DNA of 22,992 nucleotides from Elusimicrobiota bacterium. Lineage in GTDB: Bacteria > Elusimicrobiota > Elusimicrobia > Elusimicrobiales > UBA9959. A model generated the notes under the pieces. It made no database searches and was not told the origin of the DNA. It was given only the letters and a program-made list of their open reading frames with translations. A program made the translations under genes and the position numbers. The stretch spans positions 1-22,992 of the forward strand of contig DAOWCC010000012.1 in the NCBI GenBank assembly GCA_030639665.1. The letters are read 5' to 3'. Below, piece after piece: positions 7,629 through 15,405 of the stretch; position 1 is the first letter of the stretch, and the number at the start of each line of letters is the position of its first letter.

Positions 7629-8669
7629 ATGAAATTTAAAAAAACACTATTTCCTCTGGCTTTTTTATTGCTTGCCGGTTGCGCTTCTTTTCAATCGGGA
7701 GACATATTATCTTCCCGTGGCGCTATTAGAAAAATGCTCAATGACAAAAACATAAAACCTTTCGCCAAAATTAATGTATCCTGGAAAAACTTCCCTTACA
7801 AAAGCGCCTCGGATAAGATAGGCATAGGCTCCATTACAAACCCGCATACGCCTCAGGCTTATCCGGTTAAACGCAAAGACCTTAATTATTTAAAAAGAAA
7901 AGCGGAAGATGTTTTTAGCGACGCGGGCCTTTATGACCCTGAGAAAGGAAAGGGCGCTTTAACCATTGAGATGGTCTCTTTTGGAAAATGGACTTATCGC
8001 GATTTATTCAGAAGTTTCCTAGTTGATACCGGATGGATTATGATACTTCCCGCTTCACTTAGAGCAAATTATCTCCTGCAGGCGGAATTTGAATTGAACG
8101 GAGAACTCCTGCAGATCAAAGAAACAGCCACGCATAAAACAACCTTTCACGCTTTAATATTCCCGCTATATCCCTTTTTTAGCCCGGGCATAAAAGAAAA
8201 AAGCATGATTAAAAATATGTTATGGAAATGCTCCACCGATATTTATACCCTTCAAGCTTCCAACCTTAAAAAAGAAGATTTAAATCTCTATGATGAATTG
8301 TTAAAACTTCAAGTCGCTTTGGAATATTTTCCAAAGCATTTGAAAAACCATAGTTTTTTATTCGATTCGGGAAAAGAGCCTATAATATCCGCGAACATAG
8401 CCCGGAAGCAAATTCTCTCTCTTATAATTAATTTTAGAAATCAAAAGGATGCCAATAAAAAAGCCTTAAATCTTAATTCGAAAAAACTTAAGGACACTTT
8501 ATCAACCGTTTCCGTTTTTATGGACGATTTAATGCAAAATGGTTATTCTGAAGATGATCGCTGGCAAAACTGCAGAGGCGAGTATGAACCCGATTCTTTG
8601 GAAGATTTCTCAAAGCGCTTTATCTGTTATCATTGCGCGCAAAGCGGAAGTTCCGCCATCTGTGAATAA
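7629..8669 (+). CDS. Putative lipoprotein of unknown function
   Basis: The product (346 residues) begins MKFKK, then a hydrophobic stretch ending in the lipobox LLAGC, so Cys18 should be lipidated and the protein anchored to a membrane. The residue after Cys is Ala, which does not signal inner-membrane retention, so outer-membrane placement is likely. The rest is soluble apart from a moderately hydrophobic patch near residue 140 (WIMILPASL). I do not recognise the family. An ATG twelve bases upstream is in frame, but GGAGTT at 7619-7624 fits ATG at 7629 better. The gene stands alone: divergent from the GNAT-lux-like run and convergent with the outer-membrane protein gene. Confidence 0.75.
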   Translation: MKFKKTLFPLAFLLLAGCASFQSGDILSSRGAIRKMLNDKNIKPFAKINVSWKNFPYKSASDKIGIGSITNPHTPQAYPVKRKDLNYLKRKAEDVFSDAGLYDPEKGKGALTIEMVSFGKWTYRDLFRSFLVDTGWIMILPASLRANYLLQAEFELNGELLQIKETATHKTTFHALIFPLYPFFSPGIKEKSMIKNMLWKCSTDIYTLQASNLKKEDLNLYDELLKLQVALEYFPKHLKNHSFLFDSGKEPIISANIARKQILSLIINFRNQKDANKKALNLNSKKLKDTLSTVSVFMDDLMQNGYSEDDRWQNCRGEYEPDSLEDFSKRFICYHCAQSGSSAICE

Positions 8670-8730
8670 CATAGCGCGACAGAACGGCAGCGATACAACA
8701 CGGTACATGCAAGCAAACCAATTAATTTAA

Positions 8731-9951
8731 TTAGAAATATACTCTGATTGAAGAATAATAATAGTCGGAATATAAACCGAATTCAGACTCCGGCAAAATT
8801 AAACTCCTCGCATAAACAGCTTTTTTGCCTATTGGAAGATTAGCGCCCAACCCTAAATACATATTGGTTTTAATATTATATTCAAGCCTTGGTGTGAAAT
8901 AAGAGGAATAATCATTGAGATTATAAATAATGGAAGCATTAGCGCTTATAAGCGGCGTAAGAGAAGTTGAAAATCCGGGAATTAAATACTGCTTTGAAAG
9001 AAGATAAACGCCGGCATCAGTATATGCCGTTTTGGCTGTTTGGGATATATAGTCATTTTTATCTGAAGAACCCGCGCCATTATAATGATATTCAATAAAA
9101 CCCAAAACGCCGTCAAAAATTTGAAAATTATAATCCGCGCCAATTGAAAACCTGAAAAAATCTTCCTCTTTTAAATGTCCGCTGAATGCCTGAGCATAAG
9201 TATGAGCAAATTCCGTCCATATCCCAGCTCCGCCAATATCACGAACAATACTGCCGCCAATCAATAAGTTATTTTTAAAAGCTTGCGCCATTAAAGCTAT
9301 ATCGGTTCCGTCTTTATAAAATTTAGTCCGCAGAAATGCCGCGCTCTCACTAATTTTAAAATGCCTGCCCGCCACTATTCCCCCGTCAAATTCTCCCAAC
9401 AAACCCAATGGAATTTTTACTCTTAAGGCGTCAACTCCCAAACGCTCTTCGGTATCAAGAGTGGCCGCGTCATAAGGCGCCAAAATATCTGTGGGATTTA
9501 TAACTTTTGCCATGCCGAAAGCTATGGGCTGGCGGCCAATATGGAAATCGCCAAAATCGGCTGTTAAAGAAAGGAAGGCTCTATCTATATTTTGAGTGCC
9601 GCTAAAGTCCGCGTCCGCTTCATTATCGCGGGGAAATAAATATCTGCCGGTATCATAAGCCCTATAGGATAAGGATGAAGAAGTTAAAGATGGAGATGAA
9701 AGAAAATTATATTTTCTCGCGAGAGCGTTTATCTCATAAGCGAATTCTCCACGCAAATCTTCTTTATTGAAAACAACTTCCGTACGGAATTTATTATTTA
9801 AGAAAGTTCCACTACCTGCGTTAGGAATTTTAGCCGATAATAAAAAGGCTTTATAGAAACTTTTAAAACGCAATGCGGGTTCAGCGCTATGAACACTATT
9901 AGCGCTCAATGCCATCAATGTGATATAAAAAATTAATCTTTTAATTGCCAT
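8731..9951 (-). CDS. Outer-membrane beta-barrel protein (porin-like)
   Basis: A signal peptide (about residues 1-22) precedes many short alternating strands such as FHIGRQPIAFGMA, DALRVKIPLG and FTPRLEYNIK. The chain ends in SSIRVYF, with the terminal Phe that the Bam machinery reads as an outer-membrane signal. The piece GRQPIAFG followed by NPTDILAPYD is typical of barrel proteins in the DUF1302/alginate-porin style. At 406 residues it would suit a 16-18-strand barrel, though I did not count strands rigorously. Its ATG lies three bases after the stop of the ATPase gene, so it is the last gene of the export operon and may be the outer-membrane end of that transport path or its substrate. Confidence 0.8.
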   Translation of the reverse strand: MAIKRLIFYITLMALSANSVHSAEPALRFKSFYKAFLLSAKIPNAGSGTFLNNKFRTEVVFNKEDLRGEFAYEINALARKYNFLSSPSLTSSSLSYRAYDTGRYLFPRDNEADADFSGTQNIDRAFLSLTADFGDFHIGRQPIAFGMAKVINPTDILAPYDAATLDTEERLGVDALRVKIPLGLLGEFDGGIVAGRHFKISESAAFLRTKFYKDGTDIALMAQAFKNNLLIGGSIVRDIGGAGIWTEFAHTYAQAFSGHLKEEDFFRFSIGADYNFQIFDGVLGFIEYHYNGAGSSDKNDYISQTAKTAYTDAGVYLLSKQYLIPGFSTSLTPLISANASIIYNLNDYSSYFTPRLEYNIKTNMYLGLGANLPIGKKAVYARSLILPESEFGLYSDYYYSSIRVYF

Positions 9952-9954
9952 TTT

Positions 9955-10662
9955 TTAACTGTGAACTCCGCTATTTCTAATCAAGTCGGAATCTATCTTT
10001 CCGTCTTTAAAAATTATAAGACGGTCCGATTTATCCATTATTTTAGGATCATGAGTGGCAAAAATAAATGTTATGCCGCGCTCTCTATTTAAACTGTGCA
10101 TTAAATCAAGCAAGGCGGAACCGGTTTCAGAATCAAGATTGGCGGTAGGCTCATCGGCCAAAATAATATTGGGATTTGAAACAATGGCGCGGGCTATTGC
10201 CACCCTCTGTTGCTGGCCGCCTGAAAGCTGGGACGGGAAACGGTCTTCTTTTCCCTTGAGCCCTACATCTTCAAGAACTTTTGATGTCCTCTCTCCGCGT
10301 TCGGCCGGAGAAATATTTTGAAGCAGCATTATATATTCTATATTTTCAGCGGCTGTAAGAACGGGAATAAGATTATAGGCCTGAAAAATAAAACCTATAT
10401 GATCGCGCCTAAAATCAGATAATTCCTTTTTCGTCATTTTGCTTATATCTTTACCCGCAAGACGCGCTATACCCGAATTAATTGAATCCAAACCGCTTAT
10501 AAGATTTAAAAAAGTTGTTTTCCCGGAACCGGACGGCCCGGCTATGGCGGTAAATTCCCCTTTCTGTATCTTTAAATTTACAGCGCTTAGAGCTTGAACT
10601 TCAATCTCGCCCGTGGTATAAATCTTGCTTAAAGATTCAGTTTCTATAACATAATCTTTCAC
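9955..10662 (-). CDS. LolD/MacB-type ABC transporter ATPase
   Basis: All ABC motifs are present: Walker A GPSGSGKTT (42-50), Q-loop Gln94, signature LSGGQ (146-150), Walker B ILADE (167-171), D-loop and the H-loop His204. The 235-residue length and motif spacing fit the LolD/MacB/FtsE group, which powers FtsX-type permeases handling lipoproteins or other envelope molecules. The start codon is GTG at 10662, with AAGGAGGTGGTAGGGTG just ahead. That strong ribosome binding site and the first two bases of GTG lie inside the right-hand arm (minus-strand sense) of a small inverted-repeat element. It lies between the permease genes and the outer-membrane protein gene in one operon. Confidence 0.93.
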   Translation of the reverse strand: MKDYVIETESLSKIYTTGEIEVQALSAVNLKIQKGEFTAIAGPSGSGKTTFLNLISGLDSINSGIARLAGKDISKMTKKELSDFRRDHIGFIFQAYNLIPVLTAAENIEYIMLLQNISPAERGERTSKVLEDVGLKGKEDRFPSQLSGGQQQRVAIARAIVSNPNIILADEPTANLDSETGSALLDLMHSLNRERGITFIFATHDPKIMDKSDRLIIFKDGKIDSDLIRNSGVHS

Positions 10663-10753
10663 CCTACCACCTCCTTGTCACGCATAGCGAGACTTCTGTA
10701 TTTTTTTAAATCGCCTTTTAGGCGATAAGGGGGTGGTAGGGTCATAATCTTTC
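10650..10753. mobile_element. 82-bp MITE-like element with 11-bp target duplication
   Basis: Bases 10661-10674 and 10729-10742 are inverted repeats of 14 bp with one mismatch. They are flanked by identical 11-bp direct repeats, cataatctttc, at 10650-10660 and 10743-10753. The interior holds a second stem, atcgcc/ggcgat (10710-10715/10721-10726). Terminal inverted repeats plus a target duplication are the mark of a transposed element; 82 bp is too short to encode a transposase, so it would move in trans. It sits between the second permease gene and the ATPase gene and provides the latter's ribosome binding site and part of its start codon. Confidence 0.72.
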
Positions 10754-10759
10754 CTTTGT

Positions 10760-11986
10760 TTATAAACTCTTGCGCATAGCTTTCACCGGCGTAATTTTAG
10801 ACGCGTAAAAAGCCGGATAAAGGCTAATCAAAATCGTAAATATCATTAAAGCTGAGGGGTACACAATATATTGAAATAATCTTGAAACCGGGATTACAGG
10901 TTCCAGAAAAGTTGCCCCGGCAAATTCTATTCCGCTATAATCCAGACCATTAATACCGACGATATGAATGGCGGCAAAACCTATAATACTTCCCAAAACT
11001 ATGCTTGTCAAAGCAATCATAACCGCTTCCAAAACTATCATCAAACCCATCTGAAAAGGGCGTGTGCCTATTGAACGCAGAATTCCAAATTCAAAAACTC
11101 TTTCAAAAATAGCCATAAAAAGAGTATTCATAATGCCCAGTGACACTATCATAAAAAGTATTGTGGCCGTAATGAGAATTCCCACCGCTGACATCTTGCT
11201 TGCCGCCATAACCTCGGGCAAAAGTTCGGGCCAGGCCAAGGCCTCATTAAATTTATTTGAATATTTATTTGAGAAGAAATCATTTTCAGCTTCAACAAAA
11301 TCTTTAAAGTTAAGAGCTATTTCATGTATCTCGCCATTCATCGCCAACAGTTTCTGAATTTCATCCAGTTTTATAAAAGCCAGACTTTTATCCAGAACCT
11401 TAGAATTGGAATGAAAAATTCCGGCAATACGGTACATGCCCTGGGCAAGTTCTCCGGTCTTATATTGCGCTACCGTTACAATAATATGTTCATCTATATC
11501 CACTTCCAAATTTTCAGCCAATTGGGAACCTATAATTATTTCATTTTGCCCGCCTTCTTTAAGAAATTCGCCTTTATTTATAAAATCATCTATCTTGGAA
11601 ATCCTTTTTTCTCTCTCACAATCAATGCCATAAAGCATTACCGAATCTGAATTGGAAGCAGAAGCCAGCATTGAAAAAGAAACCGCCCGGGAAGTAAAAT
11701 CAGCCACCTTATCATCTTCAGCCAATTGCTTTAACAATCTATCCCTTTCATTAATTGCCAAATCAATATCATTGGAATTCCTAAATTCCTGTCTATGTAT
11801 TTGGGCATGGCCCAAGAAAGTGCTTGTGGCGGCTTTTACTATATTATCGGCCATACCGATACTCATGCCGTCCACAAAAATCAAAGCGGCAAGACCGAGC
11901 CCGACCATAAGGCTGACAAGAAAAGTTCTGCGTTTATTGCGCAGATTATTCCGCCAAGCAAGTTTAAATAAAAAACTTAATTTCAC
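10760..11986 (-). CDS. MacB/FtsX-family ABC permease
   Basis: The 408-residue protein begins FKLAWRNNLRNKRRTFLVSLMVG, the classic cytoplasmic lead into the first membrane helix (about 24-46) of LolC/E and MacB permeases. A periplasmic domain of about 220 residues follows, then three C-terminal helices (about 268-290, 313-345, 373-395) around the conserved FGILRSIGTRP coupling segment, and the ending KITPVKAMR. It would pair with the second permease and the LolD-like ATPase. The start is GTG at 11986; GGAGG lies 11 bases ahead, partly in the loop of a small hairpin (11988-12012), which could dampen translation. It is separated from the upstream permease gene by 365 bp of repeats. Confidence 0.9.
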   Translation of the reverse strand: MKLSFLFKLAWRNNLRNKRRTFLVSLMVGLGLAALIFVDGMSIGMADNIVKAATSTFLGHAQIHRQEFRNSNDIDLAINERDRLLKQLAEDDKVADFTSRAVSFSMLASASNSDSVMLYGIDCEREKRISKIDDFINKGEFLKEGGQNEIIIGSQLAENLEVDIDEHIIVTVAQYKTGELAQGMYRIAGIFHSNSKVLDKSLAFIKLDEIQKLLAMNGEIHEIALNFKDFVEAENDFFSNKYSNKFNEALAWPELLPEVMAASKMSAVGILITATILFMIVSLGIMNTLFMAIFERVFEFGILRSIGTRPFQMGLMIVLEAVMIALTSIVLGSIIGFAAIHIVGINGLDYSGIEFAGATFLEPVIPVSRLFQYIVYPSALMIFTILISLYPAFYASKITPVKAMRKSL

Positions 11987-11987
11987 A

Positions 11988-12012
11988 AGTTAGCCGACCT
12001 CCGGTCGGAACT
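11988..12012. repeat. Short palindrome overlapping a ribosome binding site
   Basis: Arms ccgacc (11994-11999) and ggtcgg (12003-12008) are perfect, with a 3-base loop; outside them agtt (11988-11991) and aact (12009-12012) also match across a 2-base bulge. On the minus strand the loop and right arm contain GGAGG, the only ribosome binding site candidate for the GTG at 11986. Confidence 0.6.
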
Positions 12013-12129
12013 CAAATACCAAAATTCAAATAACAAATCCCAAATAATACACAAATACCAATATACCAAACATTGGCCGTTTGCCTGTCCGCCGATGCTG
12101 TGTGGCGGAATGCGCAGCCCCATATATTA

Positions 12130-12215
12130 AAATCCCCCTCATTCCCCCTTTATAAAAGGGGGAAGAACTTTTATTCTTTCTCCCCTCTTTAAAAAAGAGG
12201 GGCTGGGGGAGATTT
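12130..12215. repeat. 86-bp palindromic repeat element (REP/MITE type)
   Basis: Outer arms aaatccccc (12130-12138) and gggggagattt (12205-12215) pair with one bulge. Inside are two perfect hairpins: 12142-12151/12155-12164 (C5 against G5) and 12182-12190/12194-12202 (cccctcttt against its complement). This double-hairpin layout of C-runs and G-runs is known as a dispersed intergenic repeat in many bacterial genomes. A 75-codon minus-strand frame across it is not a gene. Confidence 0.7.
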
Positions 12216-12351
12216 ACTTTTATCACCAAACTTTGCTCGGCGCACCTATACATTAAATTAGCGCGGCAGCAAACATCTTAATCTCCAAATTACTATTTAT
12301 TGTTTCTGTTCTCTGTTTCCTAATTACCGATTACTATTTACTAATTACAAT

Positions 12352-13566
12352 TTATCTATCTTCCAATGCATCTATCGGTAAAATACTTGCCGCTCTTAAA
12401 GCCGGATATAAGCCCGTTATTATTATCGCCGTTAAAAATATATATGTGGGCTCGAATATTACTTTAGCGTCTACGGTTGAAATCATTTGAGTAAATTTAA
12501 TGCCGCCATAAGCTATTGGCGTAATTGGAATGCCATGAATTGATAAATAGTAATTTACGGCAAAAGCGCCGATAATACCAATTACAATGGAAGCTGAACC
12601 CAGAAGCATAACCTCAGTCATTATCAGTTTAAATATATCCAAAGGAGAAGCGCCTATAGCTTTCATAACGCCGAATTCTCTGGTGCGCTCAAGTATACTC
12701 ATCAAAATGGTATTTAAAACGCCCATAAGAACAATAACCATGATTATAAAATTACTGATATTAGCGCCCTTTCTATCGGCGAGCATAGCTCTATAAAATT
12801 CTTTTTCTATTATCTGCCAGGGGTCAATCTCAATTGATTTATCATTAAGAACCGCTTTTATATCTTTAGCCCTTTTCCTGGCCTCCTTATGATCATTAAG
12901 CATTATGGCTATTTCATGAATCCTCAAGCCAAGCGAAAGAAATTCCTGAGCATCTTTAATATGCATGAAGCAATGCCTTTGACCGAAAGAAGAACCGTTT
13001 TCTCCCATTATGCCGATTATCCGGAAATTTTCATTTGCTATGGAACCATCCGCGCCCTGGCCTATAAGAGAAATTTCATCATTCAATTTAACTTTGAGAA
13101 TATCCGCCAAACCCTTGCCCAATACAACTTTTTTTGACGGTTTAAGCGGCAGAAATTCTCCCGTTTTTATTTGCGAAGCGAGAGTGGTGGAAGCCTCCTC
13201 CATAGCGGGGTCCACTCCCATAATCATAACGCCGCCGGTTTTGGTTCCGGCAAATGAAAGAGCGGAAGAATAAACCCTGGGCGTGAAGGACTTAATGAAT
13301 TTCATTTTCTTTAATAAATCGCTTAAATCATCGGAATTATTTATAGTTTTATAAAGAGAAGAACGCTTTAAATATTCATTTTTATGAATCTGTATATCTC
13401 CGGTATGCATACGCGTAAACATTTCTATTATACTGCCATAAGTTCCTTCGGAAATACCCATACTGAGCGAGAACAAAAGGAAACCGCCGCTTATCATAAG
13501 CGCGGTTAAAAGCGTTCGCCTTTTCTGCCTTAAAATATTTCTGAACGCCATTCTCAATATCAACAT
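12352..13566 (-). CDS. MacB/FtsX-family ABC permease
   Basis: This 404-residue permease has the N-terminal FRNILRQKRRTLLTALMISGG, first helix about 18-40, a periplasmic domain, and C-terminal helices near 270-290, 318-340 and 368-390. FGVMKAIGASP is the coupling motif and ILPIDALED the end. It is homologous to the other permease in this operon, so a LolC/LolE-like heterodimer is likely. ATG at 13566 is used; a second in-frame ATG lies 15 bases downstream, and an AGGA some 13 bases ahead is a weak ribosome binding site. It follows the LolA-like gene after 125 bp. Confidence 0.9.
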   Translation of the reverse strand: MLILRMAFRNILRQKRRTLLTALMISGGFLLFSLSMGISEGTYGSIIEMFTRMHTGDIQIHKNEYLKRSSLYKTINNSDDLSDLLKKMKFIKSFTPRVYSSALSFAGTKTGGVMIMGVDPAMEEASTTLASQIKTGEFLPLKPSKKVVLGKGLADILKVKLNDEISLIGQGADGSIANENFRIIGIMGENGSSFGQRHCFMHIKDAQEFLSLGLRIHEIAIMLNDHKEARKRAKDIKAVLNDKSIEIDPWQIIEKEFYRAMLADRKGANISNFIIMVIVLMGVLNTILMSILERTREFGVMKAIGASPLDIFKLIMTEVMLLGSASIVIGIIGAFAVNYYLSIHGIPITPIAYGGIKFTQMISTVDAKVIFEPTYIFLTAIIITGLYPALRAASILPIDALEDR

Positions 13567-13691
13567 AAATTAATTTTTCCTATCATTCACATAGCTCGTG
13601 ATATATTATGAGTTTAAAGTTTAGAGCAAACAACACTATCTTTGTTTTTCGACTGTTTGCGGCCTAGCCGTCTAGCTGTCCCGCTGCTTTA

Positions 13692-14468
13692 TTATCTTTT
13701 CTTTTGGAGATTTCTAATACTGAAAATATTTGAGGGGATTTTAATATCAAAATCCATTTTCTTATATCTTATAACGGTTTTGCGCCCGGGCTTGGAAGTT
13801 ACCTGCATTAAAAGGGTAGCGGGAAGAAATTTTCCGCCCAATTTTTTAATATCCCTAAACTCCATAGTGCGGGCCATTCTGCCTTTTTCGTCAAAATAAA
13901 CTTGCTTTACAGGCAAATTGTTTTTTTTATCTATTGAAATTTCTATCTTAGCCCATAAAGATATCGCGTCTTCTTTAGGCTTAAGTCTTATATGATAGAA
14001 AGTTAAGTCGCCAGATTTAAAAAACTCGCCCGTATAATCATCAATAAAAGTGCTTTCTTTAACCAAATCGTCGTTGGTAAAATCGGAACCCATCCAGGAA
14101 CCCATCATCATAGACGGCGGAACGCGCATAACCTTATTTATTTTTGGGAAATAGTTCCACATCTTATTGCCCAAACGCAATGTGGTTATGCCCTCATCTT
14201 TTTGAGGCGCGGTAATATACATAAATGTTTTTTTCATGCCGCGGGTCCAGGATTTAATGCCTATTGTTCTTGTCCAATTAGGCGTTACAACTTCCATTTC
14301 CATTTCACCATAACTGCTATCGCTTCTATAAAGTTCATCAATTTTTTTTAGGAGGTCTAAGGCTTTAAGGTTTATTGCTTCTTTTTTTCCCGCTGAAAAA
14401 CAAAAGCCGGGAGCGGCAATAAACACCGCAAGGAGCAAAAAATACAGGAACTTCATTCTAAGTTTCAT
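13692..14468 (-). CDS. LolA-like outer-membrane lipoprotein-sorting protein (COG2834 type)
   Basis: A signal peptide (about residues 1-26, ending CFSAG) precedes a lipid-binding half-barrel of the LolA/LolB fold. Recognisable pieces are LRLGNKMWNYFPKINKVMRV and PPSMMMGSWMGSDFTNDDLV, then YHIRLKPK and the strand-rich FRDIKKLGGKFLPATL. This family, often annotated as outer membrane lipoprotein-sorting protein, is seen beside FtsX-type ABC permeases or RND exporters and probably carries a lipid or lipoprotein across the periplasm. It is first in the operon with two permeases, an ATPase and a barrel protein. Met1 (14468) or Met5 (14456) may be the start; neither has a clear ribosome binding site. 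Confidence 0.87.
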   Translation of the reverse strand: MKLRMKFLYFLLLAVFIAAPGFCFSAGKKEAINLKALDLLKKIDELYRSDSSYGEMEMEVVTPNWTRTIGIKSWTRGMKKTFMYITAPQKDEGITTLRLGNKMWNYFPKINKVMRVPPSMMMGSWMGSDFTNDDLVKESTFIDDYTGEFFKSGDLTFYHIRLKPKEDAISLWAKIEISIDKKNNLPVKQVYFDEKGRMARTMEFRDIKKLGGKFLPATLLMQVTSKPGRKTVIRYKKMDFDIKIPSNIFSIRNLQKKR

Positions 14469-14475
14469 ACAAAAA

Positions 14476-14504
14476 ATACTACATAATTAGTTTATAGTGT
14501 TCAA
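14476..14504 (-). promoter_or_regulatory. Possible promoter of the LolA-ABC operon
   Basis: On the minus strand TTGAAC (14504-14499) and TAGTAT (14481-14476) are 17 bases apart. The -10 is weak (4 of 6), and the predicted start would fall nearly on ATG 14468, implying a leaderless mRNA or use of Met5. The terminator just upstream makes an own promoter in this gap likely. Confidence 0.3.
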
Positions 14505-14519
14505 TGTATCTATAACAAT

Positions 14520-14557
14520 AAAACAGGCGATTCATTTGGGGATGAATCGCCTGTTTT
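14520..14557 (-). terminator. Intrinsic terminator after the small exported protein gene
   Basis: A perfect 16-bp stem (14520-14535/14542-14557) with a 6-base loop is rich in G-C in the middle. Read on the minus strand the stem runs into TTTTATTGTT; on the plus strand it is followed by a run of T, so it could work both ways. It lies 31 bases past the stop at 14589 and insulates the LolA-ABC operon. Confidence 0.85.
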
Positions 14558-14588
14558 TTTAACTTCAATTTAAATAAAATACCGAGAA

Positions 14589-15089
14589 TTACTTTTCTTT
14601 GGGTTTTTCAACCTCTTTCTTAGTTTCTTTTGAAGGCTCGGCTTTTTTGGTTTCTTTTTTTATTTCAGCCTTTTCCTCAACTTTTTCCGCTTCGGAAAGC
14701 TTGGATAAAGCCTCTTTGGCGTCTTGAAGATACAAACTATCGGAATTATTTTTTATAAAAGCTTCAAGAAGTTTTTTGCCTTCATCGGTTTTACCGTTAA
14801 CTACCATTTCAATGGCGACAATAAATTCTTTTTTCTCGCCGTCAAGTTTTTTGGCGGCTTTCTCAGTCATACCGCCCTTCCAATATAATTCCATGGGATC
14901 CACACTCTGGTCCGCGCCTCTTACGGCCGCGACAGCGCTTATGCGCACTTTGGGAGCGAGTCTTTTTTCAATCTTGCTGTTTAAGGTTTTCAAAACTTTC
15001 TTATACCAGCCCATAAATCCGCCGCCTTTTGCCGCGAAACAGGTATTGGCTGAAAAAACCAAAATAAGAATGAATAATACTTTTTTCAT
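14589..15089 (-). CDS. Small exported protein with charged Lys/Glu tail, unknown function
   Basis: The 166-residue product has a signal peptide (1-19, ending CFA), then GGGFMGWYKKV, a segment KVRISAVAAVRGA (about 47-59), YWKGGMTEKAAKKL, and a helical TPR-like part (about 85-133, with EGKKLLEAFIKNN). It ends in about 30 residues of almost only Lys, Glu and Ala. I do not recognise a named family. GGAGG lies six bases before ATG. It follows the large NHL/TPR protein gene after 316 bp and ends at a strong terminator. A structured leader lies just ahead (15131-15194). A periplasmic, low-complexity tailed helper protein is the most that can be said. Confidence 0.7.
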   Translation of the reverse strand: MKKVLFILILVFSANTCFAAKGGGFMGWYKKVLKTLNSKIEKRLAPKVRISAVAAVRGADQSVDPMELYWKGGMTEKAAKKLDGEKKEFIVAIEMVVNGKTDEGKKLLEAFIKNNSDSLYLQDAKEALSKLSEAEKVEEKAEIKKETKKAEPSKETKKEVEKPKEK

Positions 15090-15405
15090 AAAAATCCTCC
15101 AATTTAAACTGCATTTAACAGCGATAAAAAGATGATATGTTTATACGGTGATAAGTAATGGAGAACATCCTTATTAACTTATTTCCATATCATCGTGTTA
15201 CCATGTCTACGCCGTTTCTTGCGTTTGCTTCTTGATTCCGCTTACTGCCTCCCTTTCACCATCCCTTAACAATATACATCAAGATTACTTCGTTATCAAT
15301 AGATATTAGTTACATTTTGCAAGTCACCGGTAACACCGCGAAAACAAATTTGCGCTCTTTCACACTAATAACTCAATGAACACCTCGCGCTGTTAACACA
15401 ACTTT
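15090..15405. other. 316-bp gap without a gene
   Basis: Apart from the ribosome binding site (GGAGG, 15096-15100) and the nested hairpin, I see no open frame, no clear terminator after the stop at 15406 and no convincing promoter. The gap is long for an operon, so either a promoter or a processed leader is probable. Confidence 0.5.
15131..15194 (-). promoter_or_regulatory. Nested hairpin in the leader of the small exported protein gene
   Basis: Perfect 9-bp arms gatgatatg (15131-15139) and catatcatc (15186-15194) enclose a second stem, ataagt (15151-15156) with acttat (15177-15182), extended by aat/att (15157-15159/15173-15175) past one bulged base, and a tip gga/tcc. It ends about 40 bases before ATG 15089. 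It matches no riboswitch class I can recognise. Confidence 0.4.

Larger units (their letters stand above)
11987..12351. other. Repeat-rich gap inside the ABC operon
   Basis: No real gene is seen. From right to left in the operon sense it holds AT-rich sequence (12255-12351), an 86-bp palindromic element (12130-12215), a small hairpin near 12088-12106 (tccgcc/ggcgga), an A/C-rich stretch with repeated caaata words (12010-12070), and a 6-bp hairpin next to the following start codon. Confidence 0.6.

Noticed and set aside
12026..12253. 75-codon minus-strand frame reading through the palindromic repeat
   Set aside because: It is a translation of the C-run/G-run repeat (words like PLFFKEGR and FYKGGMRGI recur as false genes in many genomes) and has no ribosome binding site.
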